This document shows, in pieces, positions 1 through 6,081 of a DNA stretch of 6,081 nt (the first letter of the stretch is position 1; each line of letters opens with the position of its first letter). Position numbers and translations under genes: made by a program. The notes beneath the pieces were generated by a model. It was given only the letters and a program-made list of their open reading frames with translations, made no database searches and had not been told where the DNA came from. The stretch is from Acidimicrobiia bacterium (GTDB taxonomy: Bacteria > Actinomycetota > Acidimicrobiia > Spongiisociales > ZC4RG35). The stretch spans positions 1 through 6,081 of the forward strand of contig QIDW01000368.1 in assembly GCA_003230435.1 (NCBI GenBank), in the 5' to 3' direction.

Positions 1-2
1 GC

Positions 3-2399
3 ACCACAAAACGCCACCTCTCCTTTTTCGAGATGATGGGCAACTTCAGCTTTGGTGACTACTTCAAGGAGAAGGCCATCCCCTGGGGCTATGAGTTCTG
101 CACCGAGACTCTTGGTCTCGACCCCGAGCGCATGTGGTACACGGTCCACGAGACCGATGACGAAGCCGCCGAGGTTTGGATAGACGGTGTTGGTGTCCCC
201 GCCGAACGGGTGCAACGCGGCGGCAACGACAACTTCTGGCAAATGGGTGTGCCCGGTCCCTGTGGCCCGAGCTCTGAGATCTTTTGGGACCGAGGCGAGG
301 AGTTTGGCCATGCAGGTGGGCCCATTGGCGGTGATGAGGATCGGTACGTAGAAATCTGGAATCTGGTGTTCATGCAGAACGTCCAGGATGAGCCGTACCA
401 CGTTGTAGGCGATCTCCCTGCAAGGAGCATCGACACCGGCATGGGGCTCGACCGCATAGCTGCCGTTCTCCAAGACGTGTCGTCAGTGTTCGACATCGAC
501 ACAACGCGCGAGGTGTTGCGAACCGCCGAGAGGTACACACGCCTCGTGTATGGAGCGAACGAGAGATCTGACGTGTCTCTCCGGATCCTTGCGGATCACG
601 GGCGGGCGGTCACGTTCCTCATCGGAGACGGCGTGGTGCCGTCCAATGATGGACGAGGATACGTCCTGAGACGGGTACTTCGACGGGCGGTTCGTCATGC
701 CTGGCAATTCGGTGGTGAGGGACTGATCATCCCCCAGCTTGTCGAGTCGACCGTTGAGCTCATGGGCGACGCATATCCAACACTTGCGGAGAAGAAGGAC
801 TTCATCCTTGACGTCGTCATCCGTGAGGAGGAGCAATTCAGAAGGACCCTCGAGTCTGGTCATCAACTGCTTGACACCGAGTTGTCCGAGGGTCAGGGCC
901 GGTTGAGTGGCCCGGCGGCGTTCAAACTTCATGACACATTCGGATTCCCGATCGATCTGACCAAGGAGATTGCCGCCGAGCGCGGGGTCGACGTCGACCT
1001 CGAAGGCTTTGATGTGGAGATGTCAGCGCAGAGAGAACGCGCCCGCGCCGCGTGGAAGGGGGGGGATGCGGTTGAAGCAGCCGAGGTCTACCGGGGGGTT
1101 CTCGACGTTGGTGGTCTGACGGAGTTTGTCGGTTATGACAACGAAGTCTCCGACGGTGTCCTTCTATCGCTGGTGTCCGACGCTGAGACCCTCGATCGCG
1201 CCGAGGAGGGTCGGGAGGTCGAGATTTTTCTCGACAAGACTCCTTTTTATGCTGAATCCGGTGGCCAGGTTGGCGACACGGGCATCATTGAAACAGAGAC
1301 CGGCTCGGCGGTGGTGGTCGACACCCAACACGCAATCCAGGGCCTCCATGGTCACCGTGCCAAGGTCACCAACGGCTACCTCGCTGTGGGTCAAACCGCT
1401 CGGACATCCATCGACAGTCCGCGGAGAGAAGCCACACGCAAGAGCCACACCGGGACCCATGTTCTTCATTGGGCGCTGAGAGATGTCCTTGGCGATCATG
1501 CGGAACAGGCCGGGTCGTTGGTTCAACCCGGTCGGATTCGCTTCGACTTCTCCCATTTCTCTCAGGTTGGGACTGAGGAACTTGCGGAAGTGGAACTCGA
1601 GGTCAACGCCAGGCTGGTCGCGAACAACGGGGTGACAACCACGGTGACTTCAAGACAAGACGCTGAGAAGATGGGGGCACTGGCCTTCTTCGGCGACAAA
1701 TACGGGGAGACGGTTCGTGTCGTCAAGGTTGGGGAGTATTCGACCGAATTCTGCGGCGGTACCCACACGTCGAGTTCGGGACAAGTCGGTCCTCTGGTGC
1801 TGCTTTCGGAGTCGTCGATCGGCTCCAATCTGAGGCGCGTCGAGGCATTGACCGGGATGGCCGCCTACGACCATCTTGTCTCAGTTCGTGGAGCGCTCGA
1901 CCGCGCCGGAGGCCTGTTGAGGGTTCCACCGAACGATGTACCGGGTCGTCTCGAGCAACTGCTCGACAAGGTCGCAGGTTTGGAGAACGATCTCGACGCC
2001 ATTCGCACCCAGAACCAGGGTTCGGTTGCCGAGGAGCTGGCGGCTGGAGCGGACAGGGTTGGTGAGTCGGACCTGGTCGTAGCCGACGCCGGCGAGATCA
2101 GCGGCAATGAGCTACGCCAACTCGCCCTTGGGGTTCGAGATCGGCTAGCAGGTTCCGCTGCGGTCGTCGTTGGCTCGAGTGCCGATGGAAAGGGGGCTCT
2201 GGTCGCCGTTGTAACCAAAGATCTGGTGGGCAAAGGTGTTTCTGCCGCCGAGCTGATTGGAGATGCGGCGCGCGAGCTGGGAGGCGGAGGGTCAAGGGAC
2301 CCCGAGCTTGCTCAAGCGGGTGGCCCTAACGGCGGGCAGCTCGCCGTTGCCTTGGAGAAGGCCAGGACGGTGGCCTACCAGGCCATAGCTGCGTTGTGA
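3..2399 (+). CDS. alaS: Alanyl-tRNA synthetase, 5'-truncated by window edge
   Basis: Cytoplasmic class II synthetase that charges tRNA-Ala with alanine and hydrolyses mischarged Ser/Gly-tRNA-Ala. The frame is open from base 3 (TTKRHLSFFEMMGNFSFGDYFK), so the ATG at 33 is internal. 798 codons are visible; with a family length near 870-880, about 75-80 N-terminal residues lie upstream. Catalytic-core motifs: GPCGPSSEIFWDRG (255-296), EIWNLVFMQ, DTGMGLDRIAAVLQ (432-473) and the DGVVPSNDGRGYVLRRVLRR block (627-698). The editing domain shows TPFYAESGGQVGD (1239-1277) and the metal-binding HTGTH (1446-1460) and CGGTH (1752-1766). A Leu-rich probable coiled coil at about 1950-2030 precedes the DHHA1/C-Ala domain, with its glycine-rich GGGGSRDPELAQAGG signature (2280-2324). 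All domains are intact. Oddities are a Ser where the family usually has Cys in GPCGPC, and Gly in place of Ala in HTATH. It ends TGA, overlapping ruvX by 4 bases. Identity is certain. Confidence 0.98.
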   Translation, partial: TTKRHLSFFEMMGNFSFGDYFKEKAIPWGYEFCTETLGLDPERMWYTVHETDDEAAEVWIDGVGVPAERVQRGGNDNFWQMGVPGPCGPSSEIFWDRGEEFGHAGGPIGGDEDRYVEIWNLVFMQNVQDEPYHVVGDLPARSIDTGMGLDRIAAVLQDVSSVFDIDTTREVLRTAERYTRLVYGANERSDVSLRILADHGRAVTFLIGDGVVPSNDGRGYVLRRVLRRAVRHAWQFGGEGLIIPQLVESTVELMGDAYPTLAEKKDFILDVVIREEEQFRRTLESGHQLLDTELSEGQGRLSGPAAFKLHDTFGFPIDLTKEIAAERGVDVDLEGFDVEMSAQRERARAAWKGGDAVEAAEVYRGVLDVGGLTEFVGYDNEVSDGVLLSLVSDAETLDRAEEGREVEIFLDKTPFYAESGGQVGDTGIIETETGSAVVVDTQHAIQGLHGHRAKVTNGYLAVGQTARTSIDSPRREATRKSHTGTHVLHWALRDVLGDHAEQAGSLVQPGRIRFDFSHFSQVGTEELAEVELEVNARLVANNGVTTTVTSRQDAEKMGALAFFGDKYGETVRVVKVGEYSTEFCGGTHTSSSGQVGPLVLLSESSIGSNLRRVEALTGMAAYDHLVSVRGALDRAGGLLRVPPNDVPGRLEQLLDKVAGLENDLDAIRTQNQGSVAEELAAGADRVGESDLVVADAGEISGNELRQLALGVRDRLAGSAAVVVGSSADGKGALVAVVTKDLVGKGVSAAELIGDAARELGGGGSRDPELAQAGGPNGGQLAVALEKARTVAYQAIAAL

Positions 2400-2824
2400 C
2401 CCGATATCTCGGCGTCGACTACGGGACAAAACGAGTGGGGCTGGCAATAAGCGATCGGCTTGGGCTTACAGCCCGGCCTCTCGAAGTGGTGGCGCGGGCC
2501 GCTGTGGTCAAGCGAGTTCAAGAACTACATGAGGAATACACAGTCACGACGATGGTTGTCGGCCTACCAACCGGGCTCGCCGGCCAGGAAGGGGCTTCAG
2601 CTGCCGGCGCCCGGGCCCTGGGTGATGAGCTTTCGGCTGCAACGGGAATTCCTGTCGAGTACCTCGATGAACGCTTCACCTCGAAGCTGGCGGAGGACGT
2701 ATTGCTCCAATCAGGAATGAAGAGAAGCGAACGACGTGCAACAGTGGACAAGGTCGCTGCTGCCATCATCCTTCAGGACTACCTGGACAATCAGGGCGCC
2801 AAAGGGAACCACGAAGCCGGTTAA
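2396..2824 (+). CDS. ruvX: Holliday junction resolvase-like nuclease RuvX/YqgF
   Basis: Small RNase H-fold nuclease of the YqgF/RuvX family. Family members are implicated in 16S rRNA 5'-end maturation and in Holliday-junction cleavage; which role applies here cannot be read from sequence. At 142 residues it has the usual family length. Visible motifs: LGVDYGTKRVGLAISD at residues 5-20 (acidic D8), VVGLPTGLAGQEG at 54-66, YLDERFTS at 89-96 (D91/E92) and VDKVAAAIILQDYLD at 117-131 (D118). These give the expected acidic catalytic set. The GTG start is chosen because it gives the family N-terminus directly (MTRYLGVDYG) and overlaps the alaS stop as GTGA. No Shine-Dalgarno sequence is evident upstream, so translational coupling to alaS is likely. 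The alaS-ruvX-mltG order is common in bacteria. Confidence 0.95.
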   Translation: MTRYLGVDYGTKRVGLAISDRLGLTARPLEVVARAAVVKRVQELHEEYTVTTMVVGLPTGLAGQEGASAAGARALGDELSAATGIPVEYLDERFTSKLAEDVLLQSGMKRSERRATVDKVAAAIILQDYLDNQGAKGNHEAG

Positions 2825-2848
2825 AACGTCGAACATCTGAAACCCGAT

Positions 2849-3949
2849 ATGACTCTCGAACCTGTACCCGAACGGCCCGTCTGGGCCAGGATCCTCAAGA
2901 TCGGCCTGGCCATCGGCATGGTCGTTTTGACCGCCGTATTGGTGATCGGTGGCGCCTCGTACCTGGGTCGGCAGGTCGGCGCAGCTCTTGGTTCAGAGGA
3001 GGTGACGAGTGCACCCATCGATGTGGAGCCGGGGCAACCCGTCGAGATCGTGATTTCCAGCGGCTCGTCAGGACAGGACATCGGTGCGATGCTCGCGGCG
3101 CAGGGAGTCGTGCGTTCGGCCCTCGAATTTGAGGTGGCCGTTCGCAACGTCGATGCGGCGCAGCAACTTCAGGCCGGGACGTACGCTCTCACTACCTTGA
3201 TGGACCCCGCGGAAGTGGTGGCGTTTCTTGTCGCCGGACCCGCGCCGGCAGTGTACAGAGTCACGGTGATCGAAGGCCTCCGGGTTGAGGAGGTGCTCGT
3301 TGCTCTTGCCGAGATGACACCACACGAATACCCGGATTTCGAGGAAGCCCTGATCAACGGGGATGTGGTGACTTCGTTGCGCGCCATGCCCGAGCAATCC
3401 ACGTTGTCCGACTGGGAAGGGTTGCTCTTTCCTGATACCTACGAGTTCTCGAGGAATGCTGGCCCCGAATCGATTCTGCAGAGGATGGCTTCCACGATGG
3501 AGCAGCGGGTCAACAGCATCGATTGGTCGGATTGGAGGTCTCTCGGGTACACCGAGTATGAAGGGATCGTTCTCGCGTCGCTGATCGAGGCCGAGGTCCT
3601 GCTGGACGAGGAGCGCCCCATTGTCTCGAGTGTCATTCACAATCGGCTCGCTGAGGGGATGAAACTGGAGATCGACGCCACCGTCCTGTACGCCTTGGGC
3701 ACTCGGGATGTGACCCGCTTCGACCGAGCTGTCGGTTCGCCCTACAACACATATGGGGTTCTTGGACTGCCGCCGACTCCAATCGCGTCGCCCGGCAAAG
3801 CCTCTCTTGCAGCGGCTGCCTCACCTGAAATAACGGAGTACTTCTACTACGTGCTGTCCGACCTAGATGGCAGGCATGCTTTTGCGACAACTCTCGACGA
3901 GCACGTCAACAATGTGAACCAGGCTAGAGAAGACGGCGTTTTGCCTTAG
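2849..3949 (+). CDS. mltG: Endolytic murein transglycosylase MltG (YceG-like)
   Basis: Inner-membrane lytic transglycosylase that cuts nascent glycan strands and is thought to set peptidoglycan chain length. The 366-residue protein has a short cytoplasmic N-terminus (about 14 residues), one membrane helix (about residues 15-38), then an extracytoplasmic LysM-like part (about 60-140, with LQAGTYAL at 107-114) and the YceG catalytic domain. Catalytic-domain signatures are EGLLFPDTYEF (190-200), ASLIEAEVLLDEERPIVSSV (243-262), HNRLAEGMKLEIDATVLYALG (264-284), SPYNTYGVLGLPPTPIASPG (297-316) and a C-terminal YYVLSDLDGRHAFATTLDEH. E247 aligns with the catalytic Glu of E. coli MltG (E218). The long cytoplasmic extension found in some actinobacterial MltG proteins is absent. 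ATG 2849 is the only ATG, GTG or TTG start in frame after the ruvX stop, which lies in the same frame; no clear ribosome binding site is visible. I see no cysteine. Confidence 0.95.
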   Translation: MTLEPVPERPVWARILKIGLAIGMVVLTAVLVIGGASYLGRQVGAALGSEEVTSAPIDVEPGQPVEIVISSGSSGQDIGAMLAAQGVVRSALEFEVAVRNVDAAQQLQAGTYALTTLMDPAEVVAFLVAGPAPAVYRVTVIEGLRVEEVLVALAEMTPHEYPDFEEALINGDVVTSLRAMPEQSTLSDWEGLLFPDTYEFSRNAGPESILQRMASTMEQRVNSIDWSDWRSLGYTEYEGIVLASLIEAEVLLDEERPIVSSVIHNRLAEGMKLEIDATVLYALGTRDVTRFDRAVGSPYNTYGVLGLPPTPIASPGKASLAAAASPEITEYFYYVLSDLDGRHAFATTLDEHVNNVNQAREDGVLP

Positions 3950-3989
3950 CGGCGATGGGTACGTAGCAGTCCTGGTTTACTGGATCTCG

Positions 3990-4775
3990 ATGACTCATGT
4001 CTATCGATTCGCCCTGCTTGGTGATCCTGTTGGACACTCGCGATCGCCGGCGATCCACGCGGCTGCCCTGAAGCTGACCGGGCTCGCTGGCGAATACAAG
4101 GCGATCACGGCGAACAAACAGGTCCTCGAGAAGACTCTCGCCGATCTGCGGTCAGGTGCCATGGACGGGATAAACGTCACGATGCCGCTGAAACGAATCG
4201 CTTTTGAGCTTGCCGATGACACGACATCTGAAGGCAAACTCGCAGGGTCTATCAACACCTTGATGAGGGGCGAAGGCGGTCTCGTTTTGGGCCACTCGAC
4301 CGATGCTGTCGCATTCCGCGAGATATTCGAGGATGACGGATTCAAAGGCCTGAACAGTGTTCTGGTCTTGGGTGCCGGAGGGTCGGCTGCGGCGGCATTG
4401 GCATCTTCGGCAGGGAGAACCGTCTACCTGTCGGCTCGAAGCCCGGAAAGCGCACAGGCTCTGACGGCCACATTCGATCCCGCCGGTGTCGTCCCCTGGG
4501 GCGCAGGCGTCGCCGGCGCTTTGGTTGTCAACGCCACACCATTGGGAATGTCAGGTGAACGTCTCCCGGACGGAGTGCTCGACGTGGCTGGAGCCCTTGT
4601 AGACCTGCCATATTCCGGCACAGCCACTCATGCGACCACTGAGGCCATGGGACGGGGGATACCTGCAGTTGATGGGTTCGAATTCCTGGCCCGGCAAGCA
4701 GCGGCGTCGTTCCGCTGGTGGACCGGGGAGAACGTAGACTTCGCCAAGTTGGCCGAACTCGCAAGAAACGTCTAA
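3990..4775 (+). CDS. aroE: Shikimate dehydrogenase (NADP+)
   Basis: Reduces 3-dehydroshikimate to shikimate in the cytoplasm, the fourth step of the shikimate pathway to chorismate and aromatic amino acids. The 261-residue protein is near the lower end of family length. The N-terminal substrate-binding domain carries GDPVGHSRSP (residues 11-20; S17 and S19 contact shikimate), NVTMPLK (62-68; catalytic K68), GSINTL (86-91; N89) and STDA (103-106; catalytic D105). The Rossmann domain has GAGGSAAAA (128-136), SARSPESA (148-155, the usual NADP-phosphate-binding position, with R150) and VNATPLGM (180-187). The C-terminal closing helix region is DGFEFLARQAAASFRWWTG (228-246), with Q236 contacting substrate. 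The usual G-x-NTD-G segment reads GHSTDA here, but the catalytic Lys/Asp pair is intact. ATG 3990 is the first in-frame start and gives the family N-terminus; its ribosome binding site is weak. The gene follows mltG, as in other actinobacteria. Confidence 0.95.
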   Translation: MTHVYRFALLGDPVGHSRSPAIHAAALKLTGLAGEYKAITANKQVLEKTLADLRSGAMDGINVTMPLKRIAFELADDTTSEGKLAGSINTLMRGEGGLVLGHSTDAVAFREIFEDDGFKGLNSVLVLGAGGSAAAALASSAGRTVYLSARSPESAQALTATFDPAGVVPWGAGVAGALVVNATPLGMSGERLPDGVLDVAGALVDLPYSGTATHATTEAMGRGIPAVDGFEFLARQAAASFRWWTGENVDFAKLAELARNV

Positions 4776-4822
4776 AGAGCCACTGGAATAAGACCGAAAT
4801 TGAGACGAGGCTTTTCGAGAAC

Positions 4823-4828
4823 AAGGAG
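4823..4828 (+). promoter_or_regulatory. Ribosome binding site of the DUF4388 gene
   Basis: AAGGAG, 6 bases before the GTG at 4835. It is the clearest Shine-Dalgarno match at any start in the window. It decides the start: the in-frame ATG at 4718 would overlap aroE by 58 bases and add 39 residues of basic sequence with no family resemblance. Confidence 0.75.
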
Positions 4829-4834
4829 CTGAAG

Positions 4835-5941
4835 GTGTCTCTTTCTGGGAACTTGGGATTTGTATCGCTAGACGAGGTGCTCCGTCTGTTGAGCCGCTCA
4901 AACCAAAAGGGTTCGGTGGACGTCAGAGGGCAGGGAGTGAGAGGCCGCATATTCGTAACCAAAAGCGGGGTGGCTCTGGCCACCACCTCCGACGACGAGG
5001 GAATGCATCGCCATCTGATCAAGTCCGGCCTGGTGGATGACGACTTTCTGCTGAGTGTCGAGTCCGGTGAGACGACCCTTGCTGCAATCGTGGAGAAGAG
5101 CGGTGGCGCCATCGTGGATCTCCTCAGGGAGATGACCGTCGAGAGCGTCTATCAACTTGGCCTCAACGGGGACTCCTTCGATGTTGAAGAAGGCGAGGAG
5201 ACGCGTTACGCCAGCCCCAAGCCGTTCGATCTCGAGTCGATCATTGATGATTCCAAGCAACGGCTCACAGACTGGGCTGAGGTCTCAAAGACTGTTTCCG
5301 ATCTTGACGGCGTCATGAGCATCTCCCGAGATCTTGGTGAGCGAGACGAAGTCAGCATCAATCGGGACGCCTGGCGCGTACTCAGCGAGATCGGATCGGG
5401 TTCAAGCGTGGTCTCGATTGCCAGAGAGTTGGGCACCACTGATTTCTGGGCAGCGCGTGTCGCTGCCGACCTCATCGACGATGAGCTTCTCGCCGTCGCC
5501 GAAATCGAGTCAGATGAGGAAGTGCAGATACCCGTCGACGGCCTCCCATCTTTCGCTGAGCCGAAGGCTGACACCGAGACTGTTGATGAGGGATTGGGTC
5601 CCGACCAGTCATGGTGGGAGGAGCCAGGGGACGAGGATTCCGAAACCGAAGCTGAAGAGGTTGCGGAGGACCAAGCGGCCGAGGTCAAGTCGACCTCGAT
5701 CTTTGGAGCGTATGCACCTGGGGCCTCGGAAGAGCCTGCGGCCGTCGTCAAAGAGGACCTGTCCGAGGTCCCGACGGTGAGCGAAGATGACGAAGACGGC
5801 GAGGTTGAGGAAGACACCGAAGCCTTTCTCGAGAAGGTGTTCTCCGAGCTCGACTCCCCGACCGATGTGGAAGAAGAGGGTTACGGGTTGCTCCGCCGAC
5901 GTCGCCTGGGTGCCGCAAGGGACTCCTCGGGTGACGCCTAA
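4835..5941 (+). CDS. DUF4388 domain protein with acidic C-terminal region
   Basis: Predicted 368-residue soluble protein of unknown function, with no signal peptide, membrane helix or cysteine visible. Residues 1-115 resemble DUF4388 (the PatA-type N-terminal domain): MSLSGNLGFVSLDEVLRLLSR, then a KGSVDVRG...GRIFVTKSGVALATT beta-rich segment, then a helical part. Residues 172-222 form a likely winged-helix-like module (AWRVLSEIGSGSSVVSIARELG, then a second helix pair ending DDELLAV), a pattern that often accompanies DUF4388. Residues 223-348 are low complexity, with 46 Asp/Glu, four Lys and no Arg. The last 18 residues hold RRRR plus one more Arg. GTG 4835 is chosen for its strong AAGGAG and because it starts exactly at the domain (MSLSGNLGF). 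DUF4388 proteins elsewhere occur with response regulators and in motility or development control (PatA, gliding proteins). It sits 59 bases after aroE and just before a putative prepilin peptidase. Domain assignment is from pattern recognition, and function is not known. Confidence 0.85.
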   Translation: MSLSGNLGFVSLDEVLRLLSRSNQKGSVDVRGQGVRGRIFVTKSGVALATTSDDEGMHRHLIKSGLVDDDFLLSVESGETTLAAIVEKSGGAIVDLLREMTVESVYQLGLNGDSFDVEEGEETRYASPKPFDLESIIDDSKQRLTDWAEVSKTVSDLDGVMSISRDLGERDEVSINRDAWRVLSEIGSGSSVVSIARELGTTDFWAARVAADLIDDELLAVAEIESDEEVQIPVDGLPSFAEPKADTETVDEGLGPDQSWWEEPGDEDSETEAEEVAEDQAAEVKSTSIFGAYAPGASEEPAAVVKEDLSEVPTVSEDDEDGEVEEDTEAFLEKVFSELDSPTDVEEEGYGLLRRRRLGAARDSSGDA

Positions 5942-5982
5942 AACACTGCTCTAGCCAAACAGGTCACTAGGTTGCTCCGGCG

Positions 5983-6081
5983 ATGACCACAGTCGTCGTT
6001 GCACTTATTGGTTTTGGCCTCGGTTTGGCCGCACACGACCTCGCGATTCAGGGTCTCACCGAGAACCGCCTGCTGCGTCCG
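5983..6081 (+). CDS. Membrane protein start, possible prepilin peptidase (3' truncated)
   Basis: ATG 5983 opens 33 codons to the window edge: a hydrophobic segment (VVVALIGFGLGLAAH, about residues 4-18) followed by DLAIQGLTENRLLRP. A stop at 5968-5970 in the same frame, with no other start between, fixes ATG 5983 as the start. Only a weak AGG lies 11 bases upstream. A first membrane helix rich in Gly/Leu/Ala, followed by a short polar loop ending LLRP, resembles the N-terminus of A24 prepilin peptidases (PilD type), where a CxxC loop often follows; that part lies outside the window. Position supports this: in M. tuberculosis the gene after aroE (Rv2551c) is prepilin-peptidase-like. That the frame is coding is likely; the function is a guess from position and 33 residues. 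Confidence 0.5.
   Translation, partial: MTTVVVALIGFGLGLAAHDLAIQGLTENRLLRP

Noticed and set aside
3068..3640. 190-residue minus-strand reading frame inside mltG
   Set aside because: It lies wholly opposite a well-supported gene, and its translation shows no recognisable motif.
3950..3989. Gap between mltG and aroE checked for a promoter or missed small gene
   Set aside because: It is only 40 bases, with no hexamer pair, hairpin or reading frame worth reporting.
4774..4815. Imperfect inverted repeat AAAGAGCC...GGCTTTT after aroE, a possible terminator
   Set aside because: The stem is short with a bulge, the loop is about 27 bases, and the T run is only four bases and belongs to the stem. It is too weak to call a terminator.
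4800..4828. TTGAGA as a possible -35 box before the DUF4388 gene
   Set aside because: No -10-like hexamer lies at a suitable distance; the following bases are the ribosome binding site.
5206..5817. 203-residue minus-strand reading frame, very Ser-rich
   Set aside because: It is the antisense shadow of the Glu/Asp-rich codons of the DUF4388 gene, with low-complexity sequence and no family resemblance.
5942..5982. CTAG...CTAG repeat in the gap before the last gene, considered as an operator or terminator
   Set aside because: The two tetramers are isolated, with no extended symmetry and no T run.

Overview
The window is a compact, all-plus-strand housekeeping block from a GC-rich bacterium (roughly 60% GC by eye, not computed). 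It reads: 3' part of alaS (alanyl-tRNA synthetase), ruvX/yqgF (Holliday-junction resolvase-like nuclease), mltG (endolytic murein transglycosylase), aroE (shikimate dehydrogenase), a DUF4388-type protein, and the first 33 codons of a membrane protein that may be a prepilin peptidase. The order alaS-ruvX-mltG-aroE-(prepilin-peptidase-like) is the arrangement known from Actinomycetota; in Mycobacterium tuberculosis it is alaS-Rv2554c-Rv2553c-aroE-Rv2551c. Together with the GC content and the DUF4388 gene, this points to an actinobacterium outside the well-studied mycobacteria and streptomycetes, perhaps Acidimicrobiia-like. That placement is inference.

Region by region: 3-2399 is alaS, truncated at its 5' end by the window. 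It is joined to ruvX (2396-2824) by a 4-base stop/start overlap. mltG (2849-3949) follows after 24 bases and aroE (3990-4775) after 40. The DUF4388 gene most likely begins at GTG 4835, after a strong ribosome binding site, and ends at 5941. The last gene begins at ATG 5983 and leaves the window. Gaps are 24 to 59 bases, and I see no convincing promoter or terminator in any of them, so the whole block may be one operon. No stretch over 300 bases lacks a gene.

Functionally the first four genes are ordinary core genes: translation, rRNA processing/DNA repair, peptidoglycan synthesis and aromatic amino acid synthesis. They are shared by co-transcription rather than by pathway. The part most worth attention is the DUF4388 protein. 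It has an N-terminal DUF4388-like domain, a helical winged-helix-like module, a strongly acidic low-complexity stretch and an Arg-rich end, and it lies between aroE and the putative prepilin peptidase. A link to type IV pilus assembly or its control is a reasonable hypothesis but is not shown by the sequence. I found no mobile element, CRISPR array, RNA gene or clear novel system.
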